A DNA stretch of 64,000 nt from CAWUEZ02 sp963921355 (GCA_963921355.3 OZ001190.1:2046001-2110000); one strand, 5' to 3'. Counted from the stretch's first letter, positions 25,409-35,267 are shown. The notes: generated by a model from the letters alone, not told the origin. A program made the numbers and translations.

Positions 25409-25744
25409 ATGGAACCCCTCGCGGATGCCAGCCATCTCTACGAGGTCGACTTTCGAGCCCGGCACCTTGAGCGTCCCGGATTTCGCATCGCCGAGATCCG
25501 GTTGACATCGACCCAACAGGTTCCCTGGCACACGCATACGCGGATCAAGGACACCTTCTACGTCCTCGAAGGACGGTTGAGGATCCACCTCCAGGACCCG
25601 AAAGAGAGCGTGGACCTGGCGCCGAGCGAGACCTTCGCCGTGGCGGCGGGACGCCCGCATCTCGTGGTCAATCCGGACGAGGCACCGGTGACCTTCCTGA
25701 TCCTCCAGGGGGTGGGCGAGTACGACTACGTACCGCTGGTTTAG
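25409..25744 (+). CDS. cupin domain protein
   Basis: Predicted 111-residue single-domain cupin. Motif 1 is WHTHTRIKDTFYVLEG (about residues 35-50), with two His and a downstream acidic region, and motif 2 is GRPHLVVN (about 80-87). The fold and metal site suggest a small-molecule or metal-binding role. The frame starts with ATG after GGGAGAGCGCC. Its TAG stop is the first three bases of a palindromic repeat. Function within the cupin superfamily is not assignable. Confidence 0.8.
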   Translation: MEPLADASHLYEVDFRARHLERPGFRIAEIRLTSTQQVPWHTHTRIKDTFYVLEGRLRIHLQDPKESVDLAPSETFAVAAGRPHLVVNPDEAPVTFLILQGVGEYDYVPLV

Positions 25745-25793
25745 AGCGAAATCCACCGATCAGATCGGTCCGATCTGATCGGATCAGGCTCTA
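25742..25793. repeat. TAGAGC palindromic element
   Basis: Bounded by TAGAGC (25742-25747) and GCTCTA (25788-25793), with a core of two perfect 13-bp arms CCGATCAGATCGG (25756-25768) and CCGATCTGATCGG (25770-25782). The TAG is the stop of the cupin gene. The element runs into CTAGTGGTG, the same nine bases that join units B and C of the mosaic at 14155-14163, so both belong to one repeat family. No T-run. Confidence 0.7.
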
Positions 25794-25806
25794 GTGGTGA
25801 CGACCG

Positions 25807-27042
25807 TCAGGGCAGCGGGCCGCGGGCCTGGCAGAACTGTTCCTTTGCCTTGATCGGGCGGCAGAAGTCGTTGGCCGCCGCCCGCGTCGGGAAACCGGCC
25901 GCCATCAGCCGCACGAAGGTGCCGCGGCCGTTACCCGGGTCGAATTCGCTGGTCACCAGTCGCTTGCTCCCCAGCTCCGGGAACTTCTTCTTGAGCACGT
26001 CCCAGCCCCGCTGCGCGCCGCGCTGCGAGCGGTAGGAGGTCAGGTGCACGGCCCAGGGCCCGCCGGCCGACGAACCGCTGCCTGCCGAGCCGCCGCCCGC
26101 CGACGCGTCGGCGGCCATCGGCTTGCCATCCTCCGGCACCATGTTCGCCACCTTCTCCAGGCGCGTGACCACGTCCTCGAGCCGTGTGATCAGCGTGTTG
26201 GCCCGGCTCATATCGCCCGCCTCCATCATCTGATCCGATTTCTCGTCTGCCATGGCCGGATCGGCCATCGTGTCGCTTGCCATCGGCATGGCGGCCACCG
26301 GGGCGATCGGCTGGGCCGATGTCGGACCCGAAACCGGGTTCGGTGACTGCGCCACCGCCGCCGGCAGGTCACGGGTGCGATCGTTGGCCAGGGTAACGGA
26401 CAGCAGCTCCTTGCGGCTGATCGTTCCGCCGAAGTCCCTCAGTCTCAGGACGAAGTTCTGAACGGTCGGCGAATAGTAGTAGGTATCGAGGAAGTCCTTG
26501 CGCTGGCAGTCGATCCGGAACGTCGTGAACAGGCCGGCGGGGACCTCGACATCCTCCTGACCCGAAACCACACAGCGATGCTCTTCCTGCCACCCTTCCG
26601 GCAGGTTTTCGGACGACCCGCGCACCGAATAGGCGACGATGTTGCCTTCGCGCAGCGGGAACAGCTGATCAGGCGATCCGGTGATCGACTGCTGGCCGCG
26701 ACCGAGCTCGGGATGGGACGACCAGCGGAGTTGCGGGGTGACCAGTGCCGTGTCCTTGGTCCAGATCAGGCCGCTGTCATTGGTCCAGACCACCCGGTCG
26801 GGTGCGACCGAGACGACCTGCTCCTGGGTGGTCAGGCCGTTGTCGTTGTAGACGAACGAATCGCCCGGGGCATAGACCGGTGCCGGTGCGGGCGGCAAGC
26901 GGTCCGACGGCGGAGCACCGGTGGTGAAAACAGTCCCGAGGCTCTCGGTGAGTTCGCCGATCGATGTACAGCCGCACAGCAGACCCGCCAACAGGGCCAG
27001 GGCGAGAAGCGGACGGCGGTGCGCCATGCGGGGCGGCCTCAT
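25807..27042 (-). CDS. SPOR domain lipoprotein
   Basis: Predicted 411-residue lipoprotein. A basic N-terminus, the hydrophobic LALALLAGLL and the lipobox GLLCGC place the lipidated Cys near residue 25. A middle beta-rich region (about 60-220) is followed by a low-complexity Ala/Pro/Met/Asp linker. The C-terminal SPOR domain begins with WAVHLTSYRSQRGAQRGWDVL (about residues 330-350). SPOR domains bind denuded peptidoglycan, so a role in cell wall or division is likely. ATG 27027 is an alternative start with GAGG upstream. Confidence 0.8.
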   Translation of the reverse strand: MRPPRMAHRRPLLALALLAGLLCGCTSIGELTESLGTVFTTGAPPSDRLPPAPAPVYAPGDSFVYNDNGLTTQEQVVSVAPDRVVWTNDSGLIWTKDTALVTPQLRWSSHPELGRGQQSITGSPDQLFPLREGNIVAYSVRGSSENLPEGWQEEHRCVVSGQEDVEVPAGLFTTFRIDCQRKDFLDTYYYSPTVQNFVLRLRDFGGTISRKELLSVTLANDRTRDLPAAVAQSPNPVSGPTSAQPIAPVAAMPMASDTMADPAMADEKSDQMMEAGDMSRANTLITRLEDVVTRLEKVANMVPEDGKPMAADASAGGGSAGSGSSAGGPWAVHLTSYRSQRGAQRGWDVLKKKFPELGSKRLVTSEFDPGNGRGTFVRLMAAGFPTRAAANDFCRPIKAKEQFCQARGPLP

Positions 27043-27275
27043 GTGATCGGCGGATCGTCGTCGGACGCGAGAATCACCAAGAATCATCAAGATTTTGCGG
27101 TTGGTGTCAAGAAAACCGCAAGATTAGCCCATTGAAGCCGTCAACTGGACGCTGTCCCTGCTGCACAGGGTAGACTGTCCGTCGAGCCTGCCAGGCTGCT
27201 GCATTGACCGGGCGTTGGCGAGCCGCCAAGCTTGACCTTCTTTTTCGGCCCAACCCGACATTTCAGGAGGACGCC

Positions 27276-28049
27276 ATGGCGCTTGCGATGGAGACGGATG
27301 TGCCCTGCGTGCGCGAGATGGTCAGCGAGGAGGAATGGCAGATCCGGGTCGACCTGGCGGCCTTCTACCGTCTGGCGGCGCATTTCGGCTGGACCGATTC
27401 GGTCTACACCCACATCTCCGCCCGGCTCCCGGGCGAGGAGGACCACTTCCTGCTGAACCCCTACGGCTACATGTTCGAGGAGGTGACGGCGTCGTCCCTG
27501 GTGAAGATCGACACCGAGGGGCGGACCGTCATGGACACGCCGTTCGAGGTCAACGGCGCGGGCTTCACCATTCACTCGGCCGTTCACATGGCCCGCCCGG
27601 AAGTCGCCTGCGTCGCCCACACCCACACCCGCGCGGGCATGGCGGTGGCGGCGCAGCAGAGTGGTCTGCTGCCGATCACCCAGAACGCCATGATGTTCTA
27701 CGGTGACCATCTGGCCTATCACGACTACGAGGGCATCGCCTTCGATCTCGACGAGCGGACCCGGCTGCAGGCCGATCTCGGCGACCGATACGCCATGATC
27801 CTGCGCAATCACGGACTGCTGGCCTGCGGGCGGACGATCGGCGAGGCCTTCGAAATCCTGCACAATCTCGAGGCGTCCTGCGCCGCCCAGATCGATGCCC
27901 AGTCCGGCGGCCCCCTGACGATCCCGAACCCTGAGGTCTGTACCCATACCGCCGACCAGTTCTGGTCCGGCAATGAGCCTTTCGGCGAGCGCGCGTGGCC
28001 GGCGATGCGCCGGCTGATCGATCGCCACAATCCGGGTTACGACGTCTGA
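27276..28049 (+). CDS. class II aldolase/adducin family protein
   Basis: Predicted 257-residue zinc aldolase-type protein. Zn ligands appear as HTHTRAG (about residues 113-119) and the later His in LRNHGLLACG (about 177-186), with an N-terminal TDSVYTHISARLPG block. AGGAGG is just upstream of the ATG. It is the first of three same-strand genes with two amidohydrolases, 13 and 61 bases apart. Family members cleave sugar phosphates or decarboxylate small acids; adducin-like members without the phosphate site also exist. Substrate unknown. Confidence 0.85.
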   Translation: MALAMETDVPCVREMVSEEEWQIRVDLAAFYRLAAHFGWTDSVYTHISARLPGEEDHFLLNPYGYMFEEVTASSLVKIDTEGRTVMDTPFEVNGAGFTIHSAVHMARPEVACVAHTHTRAGMAVAAQQSGLLPITQNAMMFYGDHLAYHDYEGIAFDLDERTRLQADLGDRYAMILRNHGLLACGRTIGEAFEILHNLEASCAAQIDAQSGGPLTIPNPEVCTHTADQFWSGNEPFGERAWPAMRRLIDRHNPGYDV

Positions 28050-28062
28050 GCGGGAGCACGTC

Positions 28063-29691
28063 ATGGCGCAGATCGAGGCCGACACGGTCCTGACCGGCGG
28101 GCGGGTGTTCCTCGGTCCCGGTTTGGGGTTTGCCGAAGCCGTCGCGCTCTGGGGCGGGCGGGTGCTGGCCACCGGAACCGCGCAGGAGGTCGAGCCCCTG
28201 GTCGGGGCCGGCACGACCCGTATCGATCTTGCCGGTCGGCTGGCCATCCCCGGGTTGAACGATGCCCATCAGCACATGATGTCGGTCGGCATGGGACTGT
28301 TCGAGGTGAACCTGAAGCGTGAGGACATCACGTCGGTGTCCGACGTCCTGGCGGCGATCAAGTCCCGGGTGGGCGAAACCGCCCCGGGCCATTGGGTTCT
28401 GGGCCGCGGGTACGACCACTTCAATCTGGCGGAGAAGCGGCATCCGCTGCGCGAGGAACTCGACCTGGTGGCGCCGGACAACCCGGTCTACATCAAACGG
28501 ACCTGCGGTCACATGGGGGTCGCGAACTCCAAGGCCCTGGAACTGGCCGAGGTGCGCGAAGGCGTTGCCCAGCCGGCGGGTGGCCATGTCGAAGCCCAGA
28601 ACGGCAAGCTGACGGGCCTGATGCAGGAGACCGCCCAGCAGCTGATCTATCGGGCCTATCCCAAGGCGACGATGGAGAACTTCGTCGAGGCCATCGAGGC
28701 GGGCGCGCGGCTCAACCTCTCCTACGGGATCACCTCCTGCACCGATCCGGGCGTTGGCCTGCGCGAGGGCTATCGGGACTGGCAGGCCTATCTGTTCGCC
28801 CGGCGTCAGAACCTGCTGCCGCAGCGCATGTACCTGATGCCGCTGTGCGGCGCGACCGGATGGCCCGACACGGTCTTCGACATGGACCTGATGACCGGGG
28901 ACGGGGACGAGTGGCTTCGTGTCGGTCCGCTCAAGCTGTTTGCCGACGGGTCGGCCGGCGGCAAGACCGCGGCGATGTCCGCGCCCTACGCCGATGATTG
29001 CGAGAACACCGGAATCTTCATCTACGGTGATGAGGAGCTGCACGGCTATATCGCCGACTACCGTGCCCGTGGATTTCAGATTGCCACCCACGCCATCGGC
29101 GACGCTGCGATCGAACAGGTTCTGACCGGCTACGAACGGGCGATCGGTAATGCCGTCGACAGCGATCGCCGCCACCGGATCGAGCATTGCGGCTTCACCA
29201 CCGAGGACCAGTTGGCGCGGATGGCGCGCCTCGGCGTTCTGCCGGCGCCGCAGTCGATCTTCCTCTACGAGTTCGGCGACCTCTACCTCGATGCCCTGGG
29301 GGCCGGCCGTCCCGAGGCAAGCTATCCGATGCGTCGCTGGCAGGATGCCGGGCTGTATCCCTCGGGCAGTTCCGACGGCCCGGTCTCCAGCACCAATCCG
29401 TTCCGCGGCCTCTACACTATGGTCACCCGAAAGACCAACAAAGGCACGGTGCTTGGCGCCGATGAGGCGCTGACGCTGGAAGAGGCGATCGGCGCCTATA
29501 CGGTCAACGCCGCCTACGGGTCGTTCGAGGAGGGTCTCAAAGGGACCCTGGAGCCCGGGAAACTGGGCGATGTCGCGGTGCTCGACACGGACCTGTTCGC
29601 GACCGAACCCGAAGCATGGCTCGACGCCCAGTGCGATCTCAGCGTACTGGGCGGGGAGGTGGTCCACGACCGTGCGGGCGAGATGGCGTGA
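28063..29691 (+). CDS. amidohydrolase family protein (YtcJ-like)
   Basis: Predicted 542-residue metal-dependent hydrolase of the amidohydrolase-3/YtcJ type. The binuclear-site ligands are visible: HQH in NDAHQHMMSVG (about residues 66-76), His in KRTCGHMG (about 145-152), HAIGDAA, HRIEHC and the late Asp in PSGSSDGPVS. A short composite beta domain is formed from the ends. It follows the aldolase gene by 13 bases and precedes another amidohydrolase. Substrates of this group are varied imides, formamides and cyclic amides, which would fit the hydantoin context but is inferred. Confidence 0.88.
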   Translation: MAQIEADTVLTGGRVFLGPGLGFAEAVALWGGRVLATGTAQEVEPLVGAGTTRIDLAGRLAIPGLNDAHQHMMSVGMGLFEVNLKREDITSVSDVLAAIKSRVGETAPGHWVLGRGYDHFNLAEKRHPLREELDLVAPDNPVYIKRTCGHMGVANSKALELAEVREGVAQPAGGHVEAQNGKLTGLMQETAQQLIYRAYPKATMENFVEAIEAGARLNLSYGITSCTDPGVGLREGYRDWQAYLFARRQNLLPQRMYLMPLCGATGWPDTVFDMDLMTGDGDEWLRVGPLKLFADGSAGGKTAAMSAPYADDCENTGIFIYGDEELHGYIADYRARGFQIATHAIGDAAIEQVLTGYERAIGNAVDSDRRHRIEHCGFTTEDQLARMARLGVLPAPQSIFLYEFGDLYLDALGAGRPEASYPMRRWQDAGLYPSGSSDGPVSSTNPFRGLYTMVTRKTNKGTVLGADEALTLEEAIGAYTVNAAYGSFEEGLKGTLEPGKLGDVAVLDTDLFATEPEAWLDAQCDLSVLGGEVVHDRAGEMA

Positions 29692-29752
29692 GAGTGGCTC
29701 GCGCGAGACGATAGGGCCGTTTCAAGGTGCCCCGGCAGCAAGGAGAGCAAAG

Positions 29753-31204
29753 ATGAGCCGTACGACCGTGATCCGAAATGCCGATTGGGTAGTCGGCTGG
29801 GACCCGGAAGGAGGCGAGGAGGCGATCGGCGGTCACGTTTATCTGCGCGGGGCCGATGTCGCGTTCCGCGACGGTGAGCTGATCCATGTCGGGCCCGGCT
29901 TCGACGGGCCGGCTGACGAGACGGTCGACGGGTCGGGAAAGATGGTCCTGCCAGGCTTCGTCGACGTGCACAGCCACCCGGCATCCGAGCCGGGCAACAA
30001 GGGGTTGAACGAGGAGTTGGGCTCGCCGCGTCTCGGTCAGTCCTCGCTGTACGAGTATATGCCGGTGTTCCGCATGCTGCCGGAAGGCGCCAGCCATGCC
30101 ATGCGGTATGCGATCCACGAGATGCTGAAGAGCGGTGTGACGACCTATTGCGACCTGTCCGGCGCGCGCGACGGCTGGGTCGATGAGGTCGCCGCCACCG
30201 GTATCCGCGGCGTTCTGTGCCCGATGTACCGCTCGGCGGTGTGGACGACGAAGGACGGCCATTCCGTCGTCTACGACTGGGGCCCGGCGGCGGGTGAGCG
30301 GGCGATGGAACAGGCCATCGCCGTCATCGACGAAGCCGACCGGCATCCCTCGGGCCGGGTGTCGGGCATGATGGGGCCGTCGCAGATCGACACCTGCACG
30401 CCCGAGCTGATCCAGGCCAGCCACAAGGAAGCCATGGATCGCGGCATCACCATGCACATTCACGCCGCCCAGAGCGTCGTCGAGTTCAACGAGATGACCG
30501 GGCGTCACGGCATGACGCCGATCGAATGGCTGGACGATCTGGGTGTGCTGACCGACGGGACGATCGTCGCCCATGGGATCTTCCTCAACGACCACCCCTG
30601 GCTGCATTGGCCGCAGGCCAACGACTTCGGGCGGCTGGTCGCCTCGGGCGCGGGTGTCGCCCATTGTCCGAACGTGTTCTGGCGCCGCGGCATCGCGCTG
30701 AACCATGTCGGCCGCTACATGGACGCCGGCATTCCGCTGGGCCTCGGCACCGACACTTTCCCCCACAACTTCCTGCACGAAATGGAAGTCGCGATGATCG
30801 CCGGACGGCTGATGGCAGGGGATTTCACCAACGCCACGACCGAGCAGATCTTCTATGCGGCGACCGCCGGCGGCGCCCGGCTGATCGGTCGCGACGACAT
30901 CGGCCGCCTGGAGGTGGGCTGCAAGGCGGACCTGGTCGTGGTCGATTGCGGCCATCCCTACATGCAGCCTTTGCGCGATCCGATCCGCAGCTTGATGTAC
31001 TCCGCCGGCGACCGCGCGGTGGAGGACGTCTACGTCCACGGCGAGAAAGTGGTGGCCAAGGGCGAGGTCCAGCGGATCGACGTGGCCGAGGCATCGGCCA
31101 GGCTGAACGAGTTCCAGCAGGTCACGATCTCCGGCGTGCGCCAACGGGACTGGGCCGGACGCAGCATCGACGAGATGACGCCGCCGGTGTTTCCGACCGC
31201 CTAG
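29753..31204 (+). CDS. amidohydrolase family protein (TrzA/AtzB/cytosine-deaminase-like)
   Basis: Predicted 483-residue hydrolase of the mononuclear amidohydrolase branch. HSHP (about residues 71-74), HIHAAQS, VAHG and the late Asp in LGLGTDTFPHN match the ligand set of chlorohydrolase/deaminase enzymes. AAGGAGAG lies a few bases upstream of the ATG. It forms an operon with the aldolase and YtcJ-like genes. Breakdown of a cyclic nitrogen compound is likely by family and context; the exact substrate is unknown. A longer frame upstream is rejected because it overlaps the previous gene. Confidence 0.87.
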   Translation: MSRTTVIRNADWVVGWDPEGGEEAIGGHVYLRGADVAFRDGELIHVGPGFDGPADETVDGSGKMVLPGFVDVHSHPASEPGNKGLNEELGSPRLGQSSLYEYMPVFRMLPEGASHAMRYAIHEMLKSGVTTYCDLSGARDGWVDEVAATGIRGVLCPMYRSAVWTTKDGHSVVYDWGPAAGERAMEQAIAVIDEADRHPSGRVSGMMGPSQIDTCTPELIQASHKEAMDRGITMHIHAAQSVVEFNEMTGRHGMTPIEWLDDLGVLTDGTIVAHGIFLNDHPWLHWPQANDFGRLVASGAGVAHCPNVFWRRGIALNHVGRYMDAGIPLGLGTDTFPHNFLHEMEVAMIAGRLMAGDFTNATTEQIFYAATAGGARLIGRDDIGRLEVGCKADLVVVDCGHPYMQPLRDPIRSLMYSAGDRAVEDVYVHGEKVVAKGEVQRIDVAEASARLNEFQQVTISGVRQRDWAGRSIDEMTPPVFPTA

Positions 31205-31270
31205 ATCTGCTCCAGGGGCGAGACCCGGAATCTCCGTGCTGGGCCGGTATCGGGCGCGGGTTCGCGTATC

Positions 31271-31597
31271 TCAGGCCGGCTCGAACACCAGTTTCGGGTT
31301 CGGGTCGTGGTCGTCCGGTTGGATTTCCGCTGCCGTGGTGATCGGCGACAGGCCGGCCTCGGTCAACTGGGACAGTCGCCAGCCGTCGTCGAACAGACCC
31401 AGCAGTTCTTCGGCCCGGCGCCCATAGGCCGAGATGATGTGGGGGTGGTATTCGACGATGAAGGTGGTCGCCCGCCGGGCAATCAGCCCGCGGGCCCCTT
31501 CGAGCACCCCGATCTCGTGGCCTTCGACATCGATCTTCACCAGGGCCGGTGCCAGGGTGTCGTTGCCGAACAACTGGTCCAGGGTCATCACCGGGAC
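31271..31597 (-). pseudogene. FkbM methyltransferase, C-terminal part after a TAA codon
   Basis: In frame with 31598-32284 across one TAA. It encodes VMTLDQLFG, LVKIDVEGHEIGVLEGARGL and a C-terminal FIVEYHPHIISAYGRR, ending DDHDPNPKLVFEPA. The intact paralogue at 38162-39169 has the same elements in order (ITLDSLF, KVDVEGHEIDVLMGA, FVVEFHPHLVGIYNR, PDPRDPNPKLVFTPK) and a Phe where this gene has the stop. The Asp-Val-Glu-Gly-His motif would contribute to the active site, so a product stopping at TAA should be inactive. Confidence 0.75.
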
Positions 31598-32284
31598 TTA
31601 GTCGTTGAGGATCGACGCCGGATCGGTTCCCAGCAGCTGTTTGGACAGGGCCGATTCCAGCTTCTGACCGGGAGACAGGTGCCCGCGCACGGCGACAGAG
31701 AGACCGGCATCGGCAGACGCGGCAACGTTAAGGGGACGCAGCAGGTCGAAGGCGTTGAGGGTGGCGACCTGATCGATTAACGGAATCAGTTCGCGCTGGA
31801 ATTCGATGGCAAAGACCGTGGCGCCCGTGGTCGCCGCCATCGCGCTGACGTAGCCGACATGGGCGCCGACATCGACGAACACGTCGCCGGGCCGCAGCTG
31901 GCTGTCGATCAGCGCCAGCATCGGTCTCTCATACGCGCCGCCGGCGTCGTCGACCATTGCCTTGAAGGCGATGGCGGCGGAACTGTTCAGTGGCATTTCC
32001 ACGCTCCTGCCGTTCGGCGCGGTCGCGGTCCAGGCCTTCTGCACGCTGTACCGGCGGGCCCGCTGCTGCAGATGCTCAAGCAGGCTGTGGACCCGGGCGT
32101 CCATGTACAGCAGCTCGTTCCGCGGCCCCATGAGGATGTTGAGGCAGGGCAGAAGCTTGCCGATCCGGGCCAGTTCGGTGCGCGATCGCGGCGGCCATTC
32201 GGTCATCAGCATGTGCTGCGCGTTGGCGGGATCCTGCAACAGCTTGAGACGGGCTGTCTGTCGCATCCGGTGGTGGTTGGTCAC
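31598..32284 (-). pseudogene. FkbM methyltransferase, N-terminal part, truncated by TAA
   Basis: A 228-codon frame ending at TAA 31600-31598. The SAM-binding motif VFVDVGAHVGYVSAMAA (about residues 130-146) and FAIEFQRELIPLIDQVATLN identify the FkbM family. The N-terminal part is a helical extension shared with the paralogue at 38162. GTG 32284 has GAGGTT seven bases upstream; ATG 32266 is possible. It lies between the second amidohydrolase gene and the dihydropyrimidinase gene, divergent from the latter. Probably a recent loss, since the rest of the frame is intact. Confidence 0.75.
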
Positions 32285-32493
32285 CCGGGAACCTCGGCGA
32301 TGGCGGATGGGCACGGCACGGACCGGCGCACGCGTCCGGCCACGCGACGGTAGCAGTGGATCTGGCCTGTGGCGACTCCGTGCATTCGCACGCGGCATTC
32401 GCAGACAGCGGGTCCTGCGACCCCTGTTCCAAGCCGGCGGACGCGTGCTTAACTGACCGGGTTTCCACGACAATCGGCATTCAGGAGGAACCG

Positions 32494-33954
32494 GTGAGCG
32501 ATTTCGACGTCATCATCCAAGGCGGCATCGTGGTGAACGCGGCGGACAGCCAACGGGCCGATGTCGGGATCAAGGACGGCCGCATTGTTGCGCTGGCGGA
32601 GTCGCTGTCGGGCTCGGCGGCCCGCACGATTGATGCGGCCGGTCGCTACGTGCTGCCGGGCGGTGTCGACAGCCACTGTCACATTGAGCAACCATCTTCC
32701 GGCGGTGGCCATAACGCCGAAACATGGGAAAGCGGAACCCGGTCGGCGGCCTGCGGTGGCACGACGACGGTGATCGCGTTCTCCAGCCAGACCAAGGGCG
32801 AAGGCGTGAAGCACATGGTCGAGGCCTACCATGAGAAGGCCAGGCGCGCGTGCATCGACTACAGCTTTCACATCATCGTCTCGGACCCCAGTGACGCGGT
32901 GGTCAATGACGAACTGCCGGGGCTGATCGACGCCGGCCACCGATCGCTGAAACTATTCATGACTTACCCCAAGAACCGGGTCGACGACCGCGAGATCCTG
33001 CGGATCTTCGAAGTCGCGCGTCGCCATCAGGCGCTGGTCTGCGTGCATGCGGAGAATCACGACGCCATCATGTACATGACCGAGAAGCTGGTCGGCGCCG
33101 GCTTCGGACAGACCAAGTACCATGCCTGGTGCAAGCCGCCGCTGGTTGAGCGGGAAGCGGTCACCCGGGTGATCATGCTGGCGGAACTGATGGATCTGCC
33201 GATCCAGATCTTTCACGTGACCTGCGAAGAGGCAGCCGAGGAGATCCGCCGGGCCCAGGCCCGCGGGGTCAAGGTCTTCGCCGAAACCTGCCCGCAGTAT
33301 TTCGTCCTGACCGCCGATGACCTCGATGGTGACCAGCGCACCGGGGCCAGGGTCCTCTGCTCACCGGCGCCGCGCACGGTTGCCGACCAGCAGGCGCTGT
33401 GGAACCACGTCCGACTCGGGACGATCGGGAACGTCACCTCCGACCACGCGCCGTACAACATTGATGCGCCCGATGGGAAGTTCTGGGCGGGCGACAATTC
33501 CCCCTTCAACCAGATTGCCAATGGGGTGCCGGGGCTGGAGACGCGGATGCCGATCGCCTTCTCCGAAGGGGTGGTCCAGGGTCGCATCGACCTGCAGACC
33601 TTCGTCACCATCACCTCGACCAACGCCGCCAAGCTGTTCGGGTTGTACCCGAAGAAGGGCACGATTTCGATCGGAGCGGACGCCGATGTGGTGATCTGGG
33701 ACGCCGAAAAACGGCTCACGATCAGCCAGGACATGTTGCATCACGATACCGACTACACCCCGTACGAGGGCATGGAGGTCACCGGTTGGCCGGCCGTCAC
33801 CCTGTCGCGGGGCCGGGTGGTCTGGAACGAGGGAAATGTCGACTGCGAGGCGGGTTGGGGTCGGTTTCTGGCCCGCGGTCCCTACGACCACATCCGGCCG
33901 ACGGGGCGCTTCCCGACCCCGTTCAACCCGATCACGGGTGCGATCGAGGACTGA
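32494..33954 (+). CDS. hydA: dihydropyrimidinase / D-hydantoinase
   Basis: Predicted 486-residue cyclic amidohydrolase that opens hydantoin or dihydropyrimidine rings. HCH (residues 61-63) and the carbamylated-lysine motif SLKLFMTYP (Lys153) form the binuclear metal site, together with VHAENHD, HVTCEEA and TSDHAPY. The C-terminal dimerisation tail ends TGRFPTPFNPITGAIED. GTG start with a strong AGGAGG. The N-carbamoyl-D-amino-acid hydrolase gene at 39343 would complete a hydantoin-to-D-amino-acid route, now separated by 5.4 kb of glycan genes. A damaged second copy of the 3' end lies at 36345-36453. Confidence 0.92.
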   Translation: MSDFDVIIQGGIVVNAADSQRADVGIKDGRIVALAESLSGSAARTIDAAGRYVLPGGVDSHCHIEQPSSGGGHNAETWESGTRSAACGGTTTVIAFSSQTKGEGVKHMVEAYHEKARRACIDYSFHIIVSDPSDAVVNDELPGLIDAGHRSLKLFMTYPKNRVDDREILRIFEVARRHQALVCVHAENHDAIMYMTEKLVGAGFGQTKYHAWCKPPLVEREAVTRVIMLAELMDLPIQIFHVTCEEAAEEIRRAQARGVKVFAETCPQYFVLTADDLDGDQRTGARVLCSPAPRTVADQQALWNHVRLGTIGNVTSDHAPYNIDAPDGKFWAGDNSPFNQIANGVPGLETRMPIAFSEGVVQGRIDLQTFVTITSTNAAKLFGLYPKKGTISIGADADVVIWDAEKRLTISQDMLHHDTDYTPYEGMEVTGWPAVTLSRGRVVWNEGNVDCEAGWGRFLARGPYDHIRPTGRFPTPFNPITGAIED

Positions 33955-33978
33955 CGCCGCACATGGGGCCGGTTTGCG

Positions 33979-34998
33979 TCAGGCCGGTGGCGGGCTGAAC
34001 AGCAGCTTTGGGTTGATTTTCGGGGGATTTTCGAACAGGCGACGGTCGTCGTCGCCGAGCGGACGAAGCGACCCGTCGTCTTCCAGAACCTCGACCGTCC
34101 AGGTTTCCGGGAAACAGGTGAGAAGGCTCTCCGGCTGGTGACCGAAGGCGCCGACCAATGATGGATGAAACTCGACCAGGAATCGGGTGATTCCGCCTTC
34201 TATCAGGCCGCGCGCGCCCCGCAGCGCGTCGATCTCGTAGCCCTCGATGTCCAGCTTTACAAGATCGGGCGTGACCTGGTTGCGCCCGAAGGCGGTGTCG
34301 AGGCGCACGCACATCAGGGGATCGAACAGCACTTGGCGGAAGGCGTCCGGCGGCGGCTCGTCGATGTGATCGCTGACCCGCTGTCCAGGTGTCGCATCGA
34401 AGCGCATGTTGAAGATCAGCCCGTCGTGGTCGCCGACTGCGGCATTGATGACATGGACCTTGTCCAGACGGTTGATGGCGATGTTCCGCCGGATTTCCGG
34501 AATGAGATCGGGATGCATCTCGAACCCGATGACGATCCCGCCTGCCGCGCCGGCGATCGTGTTGTAGTAGCCGGTGTGGGCTCCGACGTCGGCAATCACC
34601 TGACCTTGGCGACCAGCCTCGACCAGGTATCGGGTGACACCCGGCTCGTACTCCAGGCCATTTTCGCCGCCAAGCGCCAGGAACGAGCGGCTCGCTTCCG
34701 TGGTCACACTGATCCGCACCTGACCGGCACCGTCCACGTTGACGGTCTGGTACTCCCCGTCGCGCTCGGCCTCAGCGGTCCGGAGGTCCAGGGTCTTCAG
34801 GACACGACCGTGCGCGCTCCTCTGTCTCTCCACCGATTCGGCCCGCAGCCCGATCACGGCCAGCCACCGCAGAACCTTGAGAGACCGACGCAGATCTCCA
34901 GCGCTCCCGGTCAGCGGCAGACAGGCCGCGAGGGCCATCGGGTCTGCCGGCTCCCGTAGGATGGCGCTGAGGATCTGATCGACGGCAGGACTTGGCAT
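33979..34998 (-). CDS. FkbM family methyltransferase
   Basis: Predicted 339-residue SAM-dependent methyltransferase. A helical N-terminal extension of about 120 residues precedes the SAM motif VIADVGAHTGYYNT (about residues 133-146) and FEMHPDLIPEIRRNIAIN. The family block LVKLDIEGYEIDALRGARGLI (about 254-274) and FLVEFHPSL follow. It is more distant from the other two FkbM genes here than those are from each other. FkbM proteins usually O-methylate sugars or polyketides; in this setting a surface glycan is likely. Convergent with hydA. Confidence 0.86.
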   Translation of the reverse strand: MPSPAVDQILSAILREPADPMALAACLPLTGSAGDLRRSLKVLRWLAVIGLRAESVERQRSAHGRVLKTLDLRTAEAERDGEYQTVNVDGAGQVRISVTTEASRSFLALGGENGLEYEPGVTRYLVEAGRQGQVIADVGAHTGYYNTIAGAAGGIVIGFEMHPDLIPEIRRNIAINRLDKVHVINAAVGDHDGLIFNMRFDATPGQRVSDHIDEPPPDAFRQVLFDPLMCVRLDTAFGRNQVTPDLVKLDIEGYEIDALRGARGLIEGGITRFLVEFHPSLVGAFGHQPESLLTCFPETWTVEVLEDDGSLRPLGDDDRRLFENPPKINPKLLFSPPPA

Positions 34999-35267
34999 CG
35001 GCGTCTCGCTGGGTCGGCTTGAACCGCAATTCTAGCGGCCAGGCGGACGCTGTCCTGAACAACTTACCCCAAGCTGCAGGGCCTGACCCTTTCCCGTTGG
35101 CACTCACTGCGTTGTCCGGGGGGATTTCTCGCCGACCGAGGCGGCCGGCCCTGCGTGGGGTCGAGGCCCGGACTGCCGCAGCGAAACAAGCAGGCCATCG
35201 CCTAGACCTTCGGCGCACCGGGCACTATGGTCTCACTTGGATTCGCGTGGCCCATACGGAGTCGGTC

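Noticed and set aside
27676..31144. Long open frames on the minus strand opposite the two amidohydrolase genes
   Set aside because: They are shadows of the GC-biased codons of the plus-strand genes. The plus-strand frames have metal-site motifs and ribosome sites, the minus-strand ones have neither.
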